A stretch of DNA of 64,000 nucleotides from Chitinophagaceae bacterium. GTDB lineage: Bacteria; Bacteroidota; Bacteroidia; Chitinophagales; Chitinophagaceae. A program made the position numbers and the translations under genes. The DNA lies in NCBI GenBank assembly GCA_019638595.1, contig JAHBTJ010000004.1, forward strand, positions 124,001-188,000. Direction: 5' to 3'. Shown in pieces: positions 53,103 to 63,418 of the stretch (positions within the stretch are counted from its first letter, which is position 1; each line of letters opens with the position of its first letter). Below the pieces are notes generated by a model. It was not told where the DNA came from, ran no database searches, and was given only the letters and a program-made list of their open reading frames with translations.

Positions 53103-54081
53103 CCAGCTCTTTCATAAGAGATGCATCTTCCGTTCCCGGGCTATTTATTCCTATACTTTTAAGATTGTACTGGTGCAGGAGCAATAATGTTTTTTCCACA
53201 CCCTCATACCCGTAATTTTTGGCAGCCGCCAGGTAATCTTTTACAAAATAAGGATTCACTCCCAGCAAGGCCGCCGCTGCTTTCTCATCCTTTGTTTGCG
53301 CCGAAAAAAGTATATATACTTTACTGAAGAAATTATACAGGGAAGGCAGCACCAGTTGTATGGGCCCCACCTTGGGATTGGATTCAAAATACTGGATGAT
53401 GCGCATGGCCTTACCGGTATCTTTTCGCAAAAGGGCGTTCTGCAGCTCAAAAACGTTATACTCTTTACTAACGCCTACGTATAATTCAATATCCTCCTCC
53501 GTAATAGTTTTCCTGTTGCCTGCATTCATCAGCAGCTTATCTATCTCGTTATTAATGCGCCCCAGGTCATTGCCTATATGATCTACCAGCAGCATTAAAG
53601 CTTTAGGTGAAATGGTATATCCTTTTGAGGCAACCAGTTCATTAGCCCATTCAGGTAATTGGCTGTCGTACATTTTTTTGGTGGATACCAGCACCGCTTT
53701 GTCCTTTAAAAGCTTTGCCATACGGCTTCTGCCATCCACTTTCTTTTCCTTATGCGCCACCACGAAAATGGTAGATGCCAGCGGATGCTCTATATATCCT
53801 TCCAGCTTTTCCAGGTCGCGCATTTGTTGCGCTTCTTTTAATATTACAACCTGTTTATCGGCAAACATGGGATAACGTCTGCAGGCGTTTACAACCTCCG
53901 ACCAGTTGGCGTCCCTACCATAAAAAACAGTTAAATTAAAACCGGCTTCCGACTCCGGTAATATCGAATGCTCGGCATAATCCACTACCTGGTCAATATA
54001 ATAAGACTCCTCCCCTTCTAACCAGTATATGGGCTTAAACTTTTTCTGTTTCCAGTCGGTAAGTATTTTTTCAGTGCTCAT
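53083..54081 (-). CDS. holA: DNA polymerase III delta subunit
   Basis: 332 aa. It opens the sliding-clamp ring in the clamp-loader complex. The N-terminus (YWLEGEESYYIDQVVDY) matches the usual PF06144 start, followed by the AAA-like core without Walker motifs and a helical C-terminus (NFFSKVYILFS, then LAAAKNYGYEGVEKTLLLLHQYNL). Length and pattern fit. It is encoded alone, with stop inside an 18-bp palindrome. Confidence 0.9.
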   Translation of the reverse strand: MSTEKILTDWKQKKFKPIYWLEGEESYYIDQVVDYAEHSILPESEAGFNLTVFYGRDANWSEVVNACRRYPMFADKQVVILKEAQQMRDLEKLEGYIEHPLASTIFVVAHKEKKVDGRSRMAKLLKDKAVLVSTKKMYDSQLPEWANELVASKGYTISPKALMLLVDHIGNDLGRINNEIDKLLMNAGNRKTITEEDIELYVGVSKEYNVFELQNALLRKDTGKAMRIIQYFESNPKVGPIQLVLPSLYNFFSKVYILFSAQTKDEKAAAALLGVNPYFVKDYLAAAKNYGYEGVEKTLLLLHQYNLKSIGINSPGTEDASLMKELVMKMVM

Positions 54082-54099
54082 AATTCAGTCCAAAGCTAT

Positions 54100-54136
54100 T
54101 TCAAATTTGAGATTTGACATTCGAAATTTGAGATTG
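54100..54136. repeat. Dispersed intergenic repeat copy
   Basis: TTTCAAATTTGAGATTTGAC and the following TTCGAAATTTGAGATTGG repeat the word found on the other strand at 15524-15553. It lies just upstream of holA. Confidence 0.45.
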
Positions 54137-54188
54137 GATGCGTTCAGCTACAAAAGCAGCGCTGCGCATGTATAACAAGCCAGTTCTG

Positions 54189-54917
54189 CTATTCCGTAAT
54201 TATAATATTTTCCTTTTCCAGGTAGGGCAAATGTTTAAACCTTAAAATGATATTGGCTACGGTAACCACATCTTTCTGGCAATACGTAACAATACGGGGC
54301 AGGTTCTGCTCCTCGTAATACACGCTTCTCACCATGCTGCCGTCAATATCGTCTTTGGGAGTTTCCAGGCCTAATGCAGCCGCCAGTAATTTTAAGGAAA
54401 CATAATTCTTATAATCGCCAAACTTCCATAACTCCATCGTATCCACAATATTGGTTTCCCAGGGGCGTTTACCACTGAGCTGAAGATAATCGGGCAGCGG
54501 GATATTGTTTATGAGCATCCGCCGGCATATATAAGGAACGTCAAATTCTTTAATGTTGTGCCCGGCCATAGAAAACTGCCCCCGTTTTTCACGGTATTTA
54601 TTTAACAAATCAATAAACGATCTTAAAACAACGCTTTCATCATCGCCACTGAAAGACTTTATTTTAAAGCAGGTCTTACCTTCCGGGGCATGATAAAAAA
54701 AGCCGGTTGAAATACAAATGATCTTACCAAATTCCGCCAATATCCCGGCTCTTTGCAGGTATGTTTCATCGGGTGAAAAATTTTCTGGCATGATTTTGGA
54801 AATCTTGTCCTCCCAGAGTACCTTCCATTGTTCATCTAAGCATTGAAAATCAGGTACTGATGGAACAGTTTCAATATCAATTACCAATAAATTTGTCAGG
54901 TTTAGCTGATATATCAT
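54189..54917 (-). CDS. 3'-5' exonuclease of the DEDD/PolB-like family
   Basis: 242 aa, RNase H-fold. DIETVP (exo I, with Asp and Glu), AGHNIKEFDVPYI (exo II) and YCQKDVV (exo III) give the four acidic ligands. The extended spacing and absence of a polymerase domain match the stand-alone predicted PolB-like 3'-5' exonuclease family. It probably trims DNA or RNA ends in repair. It starts at ATG 54917, divergent from a coiled-coil protein 40 bp away. Confidence 0.87.
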   Translation of the reverse strand: MIYQLNLTNLLVIDIETVPSVPDFQCLDEQWKVLWEDKISKIMPENFSPDETYLQRAGILAEFGKIICISTGFFYHAPEGKTCFKIKSFSGDDESVVLRSFIDLLNKYREKRGQFSMAGHNIKEFDVPYICRRMLINNIPLPDYLQLSGKRPWETNIVDTMELWKFGDYKNYVSLKLLAAALGLETPKDDIDGSMVRSVYYEEQNLPRIVTYCQKDVVTVANIILRFKHLPYLEKENIIITE

Positions 54918-54957
54918 AGTTACATTAATTGCTTAAAACAAAAAAAAATAAACATTT

Positions 54958-55932
54958 ATGAGCGCTTCAAATTATCCTTCTACGAACCCATCTCAACCAC
55001 CAAGAAAAGATAACCGCGGTATAATATACGGTGTATTAATAGCCGCATTGTTAGGTACATGGGGTTATATTATTTATGATAAAAGTAAAACCAAGGAAGT
55101 TATCCAGCAAAAGGATGTGCAATATGCTTCTTTGGATTCTGTAAGGAACCAGTTGCTTACAGATTACCAGGCAGCCGAGATCCGTTTGGATAAGATGACC
55201 TCCGAAAATACCAAGCTCGACAGTCTTGTTAAAACACGCGATAAGGATGTGTCAGACATGAGGGCAAGGATCAAATCACTCATCGGCAAATCTAATGCCA
55301 CGGCTGCTGATCTTGCAGAAGCCCGTAAACTGATCAATTCGCTGAACGGGAAAATAGAAGAGTATATCAAAGAAGTAGAAAGGCTTACAGGTGAAAACAT
55401 TAAGCTTACAGCAGATAACCAGCAATTGACTACCGAAAAGCAGCAGTTAACTGATACGCTTAGTGTAAAAGTAACCGAAAATAAAGACCTGACAGGTAAG
55501 GTGGATGTTGGTTCTACTTTAAATGCCGCCAATTTCCATATTGCCGCTATTGACGAGAAGAAAAGCGGAAAGGAAAAAGAAACATCCAAAGCTAAAAGAG
55601 CTGATAAGTTCCGCGTGTCTTTCGATGTTGAGAACAGGCTGGCGCTTACCGGCACTAAAGACCTGTATGTAATTGTTACTTCACCCGAAGGTGTGGTAAT
55701 AAAAGAAGAAGGGCTTGGCTCGGGAACTGTTACTACAAGGGAAGACGGTGATAAAGAATTTACCAATAAAGTATCTATTGACTACGAACAAGGCAAACGC
55801 AAAAATGTAAGCTTTGATTTGAAGCAGGCTGATAAATACAAGCCCGGTACCTATAAAGTTGAGGTTTACCAGAATGGCTTTAAAATTGGTGAAGGCGCAG
55901 TAACCCTGAAAAAGGGTGGAATATTTGGATAA
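54958..55932 (+). CDS. Coiled-coil membrane-anchored protein, function unknown
   Basis: 324 aa. One membrane helix (about 21-38) near the N-terminus is followed by a long coiled coil (about 45-175; LDSLVKTRDKDVSDMRARI, LINSLNGKIEEYIKEVERL). The C-terminal domain (about 200-320) is beta-rich (FRVSFDVENRL, DLYVIVTSPEG, YKVEVYQNGF) and resembles an immunoglobulin-like domain. No catalytic motif is present. It may span the periplasm as a structural or tethering protein. Very strong terminator follows. Confidence 0.8.
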   Translation: MSASNYPSTNPSQPPRKDNRGIIYGVLIAALLGTWGYIIYDKSKTKEVIQQKDVQYASLDSVRNQLLTDYQAAEIRLDKMTSENTKLDSLVKTRDKDVSDMRARIKSLIGKSNATAADLAEARKLINSLNGKIEEYIKEVERLTGENIKLTADNQQLTTEKQQLTDTLSVKVTENKDLTGKVDVGSTLNAANFHIAAIDEKKSGKEKETSKAKRADKFRVSFDVENRLALTGTKDLYVIVTSPEGVVIKEEGLGSGTVTTREDGDKEFTNKVSIDYEQGKRKNVSFDLKQADKYKPGTYKVEVYQNGFKIGEGAVTLKKGGIFG

Positions 55933-55956
55933 GAAAAGAGTGATAAATTCATATAT

Positions 55957-55988
55957 GCAAAAGCCGGAATAAAACTTCCGGCTTTTGC
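55957..55988. terminator. Bidirectional terminator
   Basis: GCAAAAGCCGGAA (55957-55969) and TTCCGGCTTTTGC (55976-55988) are perfect 13-bp arms with a 6-nt loop, serving both the coiled-coil gene and the convergent M20 gene. Confidence 0.9.
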
Positions 55989-56016
55989 TATTAATATAGG
56001 CCGTACAGCCGCCCGG

Positions 56017-57312
56017 CTATGGTTTGGCGTAGTCAAATACAATATTACAAAAGGCACGCACGCCGGCATCCAGCATGCTATCGTCAATAAAAAAATCGGG
56101 GGTATGATGCGGCACCGCTTTTTTCGGATCCTGCCCGGCCGGCATGCCTCCCAAAAAGAAAAAGAAAGCCGGAGCCTTTTTTCCAAAAAATGAAAAATCT
56201 TCCGCCCCTGTAGTCCACTCCGTTTCAAGCACTTTATCTTTTCCTACAGCGGCTTCCAGCGAGGGAAGCATCTTTTTTACAAGCGCCGGGTTGTTATAAG
56301 TAACCTCTGTTTTGGTATCAATATTTACCTCCACCGTAGCGCCGCCTGCCGCAGCAATATGTTCGGCTGTTTTACGAATACGCTCATGAACATCTTTGTG
56401 CATATCGCTGTCCAGCGTCCTGATAGTACCATCCATTATAAGTTCTTCGGGAATAATATTGTTCCGCACCCCTGCATGTATCTTGCCCACAGTAATCACT
56501 ACAGGCGCTTTTGTAAGATCTTGCTGCCGGCTTACAATGGTTTGCAGCCCCTGTATAATCTGGGCGGCAATAACTACCGGATCTACCCCACTCCAGGGCT
56601 GCGAACCGTGCGATTGTTTTCCCCGTACTTTAATGGTAAACCAATCGCTTGCTGCCATTTCAGCTCCCGACTTGTATTTGATCTCCCCAATGGGCGTTTG
56701 CGCATTAATATGCAGCCCGAAAATCGCTTCTACCCTGGGATTATCCATTACTCCTTCTTTGATCATTAATGGCGCTCCTCCTTCTTCATCGCCCGGAGGA
56801 CCTTCTTCGGCAGGCTGAAATATAAATTTCACGATACCGGGAACATCTTTTTTCATAGCGCTTAATACCGATGCGGTTCCCATTAAAATAGCCATATGGC
56901 TGTCGTGCCCGCACGCATGCATTACAGGAACGGTTTGCCCGAGATACTCCGCCTCCACTTTTGAAGCGAAAGGCACATCTGTCCTTTCTTTAACAGGCAG
57001 AGCATCCATATCGGCACGGAGCGCAATTACAGGACCAGGTTTACCTCCCCTTAAAATTCCTACTACCCCGGTTTTGGCAATATTAGCGGATACTTCCAGG
57101 CCTAAGCTCCGCAAATGAGCTTCTATATAAGCCGCTGTTTTCACTTCCCTGTTCGAAAGTTCAGGATGTTCGTGCAGGTATCTTCGCCACTCTGTTAACT
57201 GTGGTTGTAGCGCGCCTGCCTTTTCACGGATCTGCTGATATACTTTCTGCGCTTGGATAATATTGACAGCGGTTATCAAAATTACCCCTGTCAGAAAATA
57301 CTTTTTCATCAT
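56017..57312 (-). CDS. M20-family metallo-amidohydrolase, secreted
   Basis: 431 aa with signal peptide (KKYFLTGVILITAVNIIQA). Zinc ligands are visible in HACGHDSHM and PAEEGPPG, with TGAEDFSFFG near the C-terminus; these are the motifs of the M20D group that hydrolyses N-acyl amino acids or hippurate-like amides. The signal peptide implies a periplasmic role, which is common in Bacteroidota members. Substrate unknown. It is convergent with the coiled-coil protein gene. Confidence 0.9.
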   Translation of the reverse strand: MMKKYFLTGVILITAVNIIQAQKVYQQIREKAGALQPQLTEWRRYLHEHPELSNREVKTAAYIEAHLRSLGLEVSANIAKTGVVGILRGGKPGPVIALRADMDALPVKERTDVPFASKVEAEYLGQTVPVMHACGHDSHMAILMGTASVLSAMKKDVPGIVKFIFQPAEEGPPGDEEGGAPLMIKEGVMDNPRVEAIFGLHINAQTPIGEIKYKSGAEMAASDWFTIKVRGKQSHGSQPWSGVDPVVIAAQIIQGLQTIVSRQQDLTKAPVVITVGKIHAGVRNNIIPEELIMDGTIRTLDSDMHKDVHERIRKTAEHIAAAGGATVEVNIDTKTEVTYNNPALVKKMLPSLEAAVGKDKVLETEWTTGAEDFSFFGKKAPAFFFFLGGMPAGQDPKKAVPHHTPDFFIDDSMLDAGVRAFCNIVFDYAKP

Positions 57313-57383
57313 TAAAATTGTTTGATGTAATGAATATAAGATTTTTTCGAAGAGTAATAATTGAGGATTAATTTTGCAGGGCT

Positions 57384-58496
57384 ATGAATTCAATATCCGC
57401 GCCTTCTTCATTACTTACGGAAGAACAGATAGAGCAGATCCGTAATAGCGCTTTTCTATCGGAAAAAGCCGGGCAACTTACAACGGAACAACTGGCACTT
57501 ATTAATAACAACAACTGGTTTAATCTTTTTGTACCCCGCTCCTTAGGCGGGTTGGAAATGAGCCTGCCGGAAGCTACCCGGCTACAGGAAAGCCTTGCCA
57601 AGGCAGACGGCAGCTTTGGCTGGACAGTTACACTCTGCTCGGGCGCGAATTGGTTCGCAGGTTTCCTGTCTCCCGAACTACGTGATGAAGTTTTCGCCGT
57701 CCCGTCGCGGATTTGCCTTTCGGGCAGCGGCGCTATTACCGGGAAAGCGGCATTAACGAACAATGGATACCTTATTTCCGGATTCTGGAAATATGCTACC
57801 GGCTCTCCGCATGCTACGCACTTTACTGCCAATTGCCGTATTGAAAAAGATGGCATTCCCGTAACGGATGAGGCAGGTAATACTACAATAGCAGCTTTCT
57901 TATTTAAAAGGGAAGAAGTAAAAATCATAAACGAATGGAATTGTATAGGAATGAAGGCAACTGCCAGCCATTCTTTTTCCGTTGAAAACCTGCCGGTGGC
58001 TGCCAACAGGGCATTTTCCATAAGTCCGTTAACAGCCAGGCTACCGCAGCCCGTCTTTTACTTCCCGTTTATACAGTTTGCAGAACTGACCATAGCTGCT
58101 AATTTTTCAGGCATTACTTCTCATTTTATTGATCTGTGCCACGCGCTGTTCCACAGCAGGGTGAAACAGAAGGGGTATACTATAGAGCAGGCATGCGATG
58201 TGTTTGAGTGCCTTGGAAGGAGCAAAACAAAATTTGAAGCAGACCGGATCCTGCTTTTTGAAACAATGGATGCCGTGTGGGCAAAAGGACTTGAAACAAA
58301 ACAATGGCGCAGCGAAGATCTGAACTCGGTAACGGTCGCCTGCCAGTCGCTGGTCAAAACTGCACGAAATACCGTCAATACCTTGTTTCCCTTTTGCGGT
58401 ATTGTAGCAGTTGACGCTTCTTCTGAAATCAATCGTGTATGGAGAGACTTTAGTACAGCCAGCCAGCACAGCCTGTTTACTGTTGAGTGCCTGTAA
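57384..58496 (+). CDS. Acyl-CoA dehydrogenase-family flavoprotein
   Basis: 370 aa. The N-terminal helical part (LGGLEMSLPEATRLQESLAK, ADGSFGWTVTLCSG) and the middle (GFWKYATGSPHATHFTANC) follow the acyl-CoA dehydrogenase and group D flavin monooxygenase fold. The C-terminal helices include NTLFPFCGI and VWRDFSTASQH, which fit HsaA- or DszC-like members. The catalytic Glu of true fatty acyl-CoA dehydrogenases is not clear. It may oxidise or hydroxylate a small aromatic or acyl substrate; a flavin reductase partner is not adjacent. Divergent from the M20 gene. Confidence 0.78.
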   Translation: MNSISAPSSLLTEEQIEQIRNSAFLSEKAGQLTTEQLALINNNNWFNLFVPRSLGGLEMSLPEATRLQESLAKADGSFGWTVTLCSGANWFAGFLSPELRDEVFAVPSRICLSGSGAITGKAALTNNGYLISGFWKYATGSPHATHFTANCRIEKDGIPVTDEAGNTTIAAFLFKREEVKIINEWNCIGMKATASHSFSVENLPVAANRAFSISPLTARLPQPVFYFPFIQFAELTIAANFSGITSHFIDLCHALFHSRVKQKGYTIEQACDVFECLGRSKTKFEADRILLFETMDAVWAKGLETKQWRSEDLNSVTVACQSLVKTARNTVNTLFPFCGIVAVDASSEINRVWRDFSTASQHSLFTVECL

Positions 58497-58513
58497 GCTG
58501 ATTCTGATATACC

Positions 58514-60307
58514 TCAACTGTCCAGCTTCAATACCGCCAGGAAAGCTTCCTGCGGCACTTCCACATTGCCTATCTGGCGCATCCGCTTTTTACCTTCTTT
58601 TTGTTTTTCCAGGAGCTTGCGCTTACGGCTGATATCACCACCATAACATTTAGCGGTAACATCTTTGCGCATGGCTGAAATATTTTCGCGGGCAACAATT
58701 TTTGCACCTATAGCTGCCTGTATGGCTATCTGGAATTGCTGGCGTGGTAATAGCTCTTTCAGCTTTTCACAGAGCTTTCTTCCAAAATCTTCTGCCCTGC
58801 TGCGGTGTATCAGTGCGCTTAAGGCATCCACCTTGTCGCCGTTCAGCAATATATCCATCTTTACGATATCTGCTTCGCGGTAACCGATCGGGTGATAATC
58901 AAACGACGCATACCCGCGGGTCTGGCTCTTCAGCTTATCATAAAAGTCGAACACTATTTCGGTAAGCGGCATTTCAAATATCAGCTCTACACGGGTGGTG
59001 GTAATATAGCTCTGGTTAATGAGCATGCCTCTTTTACCGAGGCACAGGGTCATAATATTACCAATGTACTCCGGTTTTGTGATGATCTGCGCTTTGATAA
59101 AAGGTTCCTCCAGCCTGTCCGTTTTCACCACATCGGGCATTTCGGCAGGGTTGTTTACAATAAATTTTTCACCCCTGGTTGTATATGCTATAAAGCTAAC
59201 GTTGGGTACCGTAGTGATCACGGTTTGATTAAACTCCCTTTCCAGTCGTTCCTGGATGATCTCCATGTGCAGCAATCCCAAAAAGCCGCAACGAAAGCCA
59301 AAACCCAATGCCTGTGAAGTTTCCAGCTCAAAAGTAAGCGAAGCATCGTTCAACTGCAGCTTGTCCATGCAATCTCTCAGCTCTTCAAAATCTTCGGTAA
59401 CTACAGGAAATATACCCGCGAAAACCATTGGCTTTACCTCTTCAAATCCCTTGATGGCTACCGGTTTAAGGTTGTTTGCCCATGTAATGGTATCCCCTAC
59501 TTTTACTTCTTTCGCGTTCTTAATACCGGTAATAATGTATCCCACATCTCCGCATAGCACTTCACTCTTTTCAGTCATCTTTAATTTTAGTATCCCAATC
59601 TCATCGGCTTCGTATTCCTGCCCGGTAGATACAAACTTTACTTTATCGCCTTTTTTTATGCAACCGTTCAAAATGCGGTAGTAAACTATAATGCCGCGGA
59701 ACGAATTAAAAACACTGTCGAAGATCAAAGCCTGCAAAGGGGCGGCAGGATCGCCTTCGGGCGCCGGAATACGCTCAACGATCGCTTCCAGTATAGCATC
59801 CACCCCTAACCCGGTACGCCCGCTTGCCAAAAGAATGTCTTCCGGTTTGCAGCCTATCAGGTCAATGATCTGGTCTTTCACCTCTTCAATCATCGCCCCG
59901 TCCATATCAATTTTATTGATCACCGGAATGATCTCCAGGTCATTTTCAATTGCCAGGTATAAATTGCTGATCGTTTGCGCCTGGATGCCCTGGGTAGCAT
60001 CTACCAGCAGCAAAGCACCTTCGCAGGCGGCCAGCGCACGGCTTACTTCATAGCTAAAATCCACATGACCGGGAGTATCAATCAAATTTAAAGTATACTG
60101 CTGCCCGTTGTTATACCTGTAATCAATTTGTATAGCATGGCTTTTAATGGTAATGCCTTTCTCCCGCTCCAGATCCATGTCATCCAGCACCTGGTCCATC
60201 ATTTCCCTATCGCTGATGGTATTGGTTACTTGCAATAAACGATCGGCCAGGGTACTTTTTCCGTGGTCAATGTGGGCTATAATACAAAAATTGCGGATAT
60301 GCTTCAT
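58514..60307 (-). CDS. lepA: Elongation factor 4 (LepA)
   Basis: 597 aa, the expected length. GTPase motifs are [12 protein letters not shown] (G1), DTPGHVDF (G3) and NKID (G4). The absence of a domain IV/G' insert and the C-terminal [16 protein letters not shown] region distinguish it from EF-G. It back-translocates or remodels ribosomes during ionic stress. Start is ATG 60307. It is monocistronic and ends 17 bp after the convergent flavoprotein stop. Confidence 0.96.
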   Translation of the reverse strand: MKHIRNFCIIAHIDHGKSTLADRLLQVTNTISDREMMDQVLDDMDLEREKGITIKSHAIQIDYRYNNGQQYTLNLIDTPGHVDFSYEVSRALAACEGALLLVDATQGIQAQTISNLYLAIENDLEIIPVINKIDMDGAMIEEVKDQIIDLIGCKPEDILLASGRTGLGVDAILEAIVERIPAPEGDPAAPLQALIFDSVFNSFRGIIVYYRILNGCIKKGDKVKFVSTGQEYEADEIGILKLKMTEKSEVLCGDVGYIITGIKNAKEVKVGDTITWANNLKPVAIKGFEEVKPMVFAGIFPVVTEDFEELRDCMDKLQLNDASLTFELETSQALGFGFRCGFLGLLHMEIIQERLEREFNQTVITTVPNVSFIAYTTRGEKFIVNNPAEMPDVVKTDRLEEPFIKAQIITKPEYIGNIMTLCLGKRGMLINQSYITTTRVELIFEMPLTEIVFDFYDKLKSQTRGYASFDYHPIGYREADIVKMDILLNGDKVDALSALIHRSRAEDFGRKLCEKLKELLPRQQFQIAIQAAIGAKIVARENISAMRKDVTAKCYGGDISRKRKLLEKQKEGKKRMRQIGNVEVPQEAFLAVLKLDS

Positions 60308-60436
60308 GCGCTTTCCCTCATTTTTCAGGTGGGCAAAGGTAAGCGATTTACCATTTACTTCAGCTACCCCGTTTTTACGGGTAACCCCGGGGTGTGCCCC
60401 TGTATAAACAATACCTGTAAAATTATCCCGGACTAT

Positions 60437-60444
60437 TATATTTG
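60437..60444 (+). promoter_or_regulatory. -7 box for the bestrophin-like gene
   Basis: TATATTTG matches TAnnTTTG and ends 18 nt before ATG 60463. It overlaps the alternative TTG start at 60442, which is therefore unlikely. Confidence 0.4.
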
Positions 60445-60462
60445 TTCCATAAACAGCTATAC

Positions 60463-61341
60463 ATGCTTATTTACAATCCGAAAGACTGGTTTGGAATTAT
60501 TTTTCAATTTCATAAGGCAGATACTGTAAGAAAGCTTTCGCCTTTGATCCTGTTTTTTATTGTATACGCTTTGGGTATAGCCGTATGGGAAATAGAATAC
60601 CTCCATCTTTCTGACAAAAGCTGGGTAAAGAACATACCCGTTATGCACAACCTGCTTGGTTTTGCCATTTCCATGCTGCTGGTATTCAGAACCAACACAG
60701 CCTACGACCGCTGGTGGGAAGGCAGGAAAATGTGGGGAGGACTGATGAACAACAGCCGTAACCTTGCCATAAAGCTCAACACCATGCTGGATGGAAGTGA
60801 CGCATCGTCCAGGAATTTCTTTAAAAAGATGATCCCGTTGTATGCTACCACGCTTATGGATCATCTGCAGTCGGAAACCACACGTTTCATGCTTGATGAA
60901 AAAGAGCATCCCGAACTGGCATCAGTTGACGTAAAAAAGCATATTCCCAACCAGATCGCCATGCTTATGTTTCAAAGGATCAACCTCCTGTATAAGCAGC
61001 ATACAATAACAGGCGACCAGTTGATAGTGCTTAACAATGAGCTGTCGTCTTTTACCGATATATGCGGCGCCTGCGAAAGAATAAAGAACACCCCTATTCC
61101 TTATTCTTACAGCGCTTTTATAAAAAAATTCATTTTTATATATGTAATGACACTTCCTTTCGGGTATGTATTTGCATTAGGTTATTATGTAGCACCCATA
61201 GTTGCCTTTATCTTTTATGTACTGGCCAGCCTGGAGCTGATTGCAGAAGAAATTGAAGAGCCCTTTGGAAAAGACAGCAATGACCTGCCTATGCGTAAGA
61301 TCACCGAAAATATCACCAAAAATATTCATGAGCTGCTGTAA
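60463..61341 (+). CDS. Bestrophin-family anion channel
   Basis: 292 aa from ATG 60463. Four membrane segments lie near 20-45, 50-70, 205-225 and 230-255. [17 protein letters not shown] and the C-terminal [16 protein letters not shown] are signature motifs of bacterial bestrophins (UPF0187). Characterised homologues form pentameric ion channels in the inner membrane, with cation or anion selectivity depending on the protein; selectivity cannot be read here. The gene begins after a clear -7 box and is followed 87 bp later by an acyl-CoA-binding protein gene. Confidence 0.88.
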   Translation: MLIYNPKDWFGIIFQFHKADTVRKLSPLILFFIVYALGIAVWEIEYLHLSDKSWVKNIPVMHNLLGFAISMLLVFRTNTAYDRWWEGRKMWGGLMNNSRNLAIKLNTMLDGSDASSRNFFKKMIPLYATTLMDHLQSETTRFMLDEKEHPELASVDVKKHIPNQIAMLMFQRINLLYKQHTITGDQLIVLNNELSSFTDICGACERIKNTPIPYSYSAFIKKFIFIYVMTLPFGYVFALGYYVAPIVAFIFYVLASLELIAEEIEEPFGKDSNDLPMRKITENITKNIHELL

Positions 61342-61428
61342 ACGCCCTAATATTCAGCAATAAATAATATTTATGGCAAATACTTGAGTATTACCGGTAT
61401 ACTTATTATTTTCACTGCAAAAAGCATT

Positions 61429-61689
61429 ATGGATCTGTTACAACAATTTGAAGAAGCTGCGGCTGCCAGCAAATTACTTTCAGAAAAACCCAGTAACGAT
61501 ACATTGCTTCAATTGTATTCGCTGTACAAGCAGTCTACCGAAGGCGACAATACTTCTGAACCTCCTGCCAATCCTTTTGATTTTGTAGCCAAAGCCAAAT
61601 ACGAGGCCTGGCTCAGCCTGAAGGGCAAATCAAAAGACGCCGCCATGCAGGAGTATATCAACCTTGTAAATAAATTAAGGGAAAACTGA
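61429..61689 (+). CDS. Acyl-CoA-binding protein
   Basis: 86 aa from ATG 61429, the usual ACBP length. The four-helix pattern with LLQLYSLYKQSTEGDN, KAKYEAWLSLKGKSKDAAM and YINLVNKL is diagnostic. It binds medium- and long-chain acyl-CoA esters in the cytoplasm. An in-frame start at 61384 would add a hydrophobic leader foreign to the family and was rejected. It follows the bestrophin gene on the same strand. Confidence 0.92.
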   Translation: MDLLQQFEEAAAASKLLSEKPSNDTLLQLYSLYKQSTEGDNTSEPPANPFDFVAKAKYEAWLSLKGKSKDAAMQEYINLVNKLREN

Positions 61690-62026
61690 ATCAAACACGT
61701 GGTCTGTCTCCCCTTTTGTTTTCATATAAATCCCCCCCAACCAGGTAGATACTGGAACTTTTACTGACTTCATTAAAACCTGTTTTCACTTCGTGTATAG
61801 TTTGCTGTGAGCTGTTTAAAGGAAGATGAAAATCTTTATCCGGACAAAACAGCCGCCGTATTTTACATGAATCCTCCCGTTGATGGCATGATCTGTGCAT
61901 TTACATTATAACGTAGCAGAGGTAACACTTTTTACAACAGATTAACACCTGTATCAATTTGTGAGATGACAGATGTTTCTTTAATTTACAGGGAATAGAC
62001 GAACCGGGATGAATTAAAAAATCAAT
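61690..62026. other. Intergenic region, no gene supported
   Basis: The 337 bp between the ACBP and the oxidoreductase gene contain a short reverse-strand frame (61691-61900) without recognisable domains, RBS or homologue. TTTG near 61956 and TAATTTAC further on could form a weak promoter for the downstream gene. Confidence 0.45.
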
Positions 62027-63409
62027 ATGCCTTTTAAAAACTTTTCTTTCAGGAATATAGCAAGAGACACATTTAACCAGGCAACGGAGTCTTTACTTTT
62101 AACCTGGCATGAAATAGCGACACTATTTGGGCTTAAACACGATATTTATAAAAACCCGCTTCATAAGCCTTTACCCAAACCTGTTACAGCCATACTGATC
62201 GGCGCCGGGAACAGGGGGAATATATATGCCGACTATGCGCTTATTCACCCCGATGAATTAAATATGGTAGGAGTTGCCGACAGTCATGCTATACGCAACG
62301 GGCGTTTTGCCCGAAAGCACAAAATTATCGCCGCTAACAGGTTTTATACCTGGGAAGATGTTTTTAAAAGAGAAAAGTTCGCCGATGCGGTGATCATTGC
62401 TACTCCCGACCAGCTACATGCCCCGGTATGCCTGCAGGCGCTTGATAAAGGATATGACGTACTTTTGGAAAAGCCCATTGGCTTAACGGAAGAAGAATGC
62501 AGGCGTATACACGAAAAAGCTGTATCAACCGGCAGGATCGTAGGGGTATGCCATGTGCTGCGATATTCACCTTACTTCAGGCAATTGAAGGAAATTATTA
62601 CTGCTAAAACAATCGGCGATATAGTGAGCGTTCAGCATATGGAACCTATTGGCTTTTCGCATATGGCACACTCTTATGTACGCGGCAACTGGCACAACAG
62701 TAAAACAACTTCACCCATTATTTTAGCGAAATCGTGCCACGATACTGATATCTTGCGCTGGCTCATTAACGAACCCGTTGAAGACCTTCAATGTTACGGC
62801 GGGCTCAGGCATTTTACCCGCAACAATGCTCCCGAAGGCAGTACCGACAGGTGTACAGACGGATGCGCCGTTGAAGGCAGTTGTCCTTTCTCTGCACTGC
62901 AGATCTATTACCGCGACCGCAAAAGATTGTATGTTTTTGATTTGCCGGAGCAAAGAAAAAACTGGGACTATATCATCCTGAAGAAATTGAAAACTACCGA
63001 CTACGGGCGTTGTGTTTACAGGATGGACAACGATCAGCCGGATCATATTACCGTTAACATCCGCTTTGGAAAAAACATTACCGCGGTATTTTCTATGGAA
63101 GGATTAACCTCCTACGAAGGAAGATGCACAAGGATCATGGGAACCAAAGGAGATATTGTAGGCGATATGGAAACATATACCATTACCGACTTCCGAACCG
63201 GCCAGCAAACCAGTTGGAGCCTGAAAACAGATTTTCACGGCGGAGGCGACCACCGCCTGGTGCAGGATTGGGTGCAGGCGGTAGGGCACCAGAATGCCGG
63301 CATATTATCTTCTACTATTGACGTTTCGGTAGTCAGTCACCTGATGGCTTTTGCTGCCGAAAGAAGCAGGCTTAATCATACCATTGAGGAGATAAAGCTG
63401 AATAAGTAA
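62027..63409 (+). CDS. Gfo/Idh/MocA-family oxidoreductase
   Basis: 460 aa. The NAD(P)-binding Rossmann domain starts near residue 55 (ILIGAGNRGNIYADYA), after an N-terminal extension of about 50 residues. EKPIGL supplies the conserved catalytic Lys. The C-terminal sheet domain carries a four-Cys stretch (DRCTDGC, then GSCPF) unusual for the family, perhaps a metal-binding loop. There is no Tat or Sec signal. The substrate is probably a sugar or inositol derivative; no pathway neighbours help. It is convergent with an RND transporter gene 9 bp away. Confidence 0.86.
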   Translation: MPFKNFSFRNIARDTFNQATESLLLTWHEIATLFGLKHDIYKNPLHKPLPKPVTAILIGAGNRGNIYADYALIHPDELNMVGVADSHAIRNGRFARKHKIIAANRFYTWEDVFKREKFADAVIIATPDQLHAPVCLQALDKGYDVLLEKPIGLTEEECRRIHEKAVSTGRIVGVCHVLRYSPYFRQLKEIITAKTIGDIVSVQHMEPIGFSHMAHSYVRGNWHNSKTTSPIILAKSCHDTDILRWLINEPVEDLQCYGGLRHFTRNNAPEGSTDRCTDGCAVEGSCPFSALQIYYRDRKRLYVFDLPEQRKNWDYIILKKLKTTDYGRCVYRMDNDQPDHITVNIRFGKNITAVFSMEGLTSYEGRCTRIMGTKGDIVGDMETYTITDFRTGQQTSWSLKTDFHGGGDHRLVQDWVQAVGHQNAGILSSTIDVSVVSHLMAFAAERSRLNHTIEEIKLNK

Positions 63410-63418
63410 TGTAACGGG

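Noticed and set aside
61691-61900. 69-codon reverse frame between ACBP and the Gfo/Idh/MocA gene
   Set aside because: No recognisable domain and no start signal; composition looks random.
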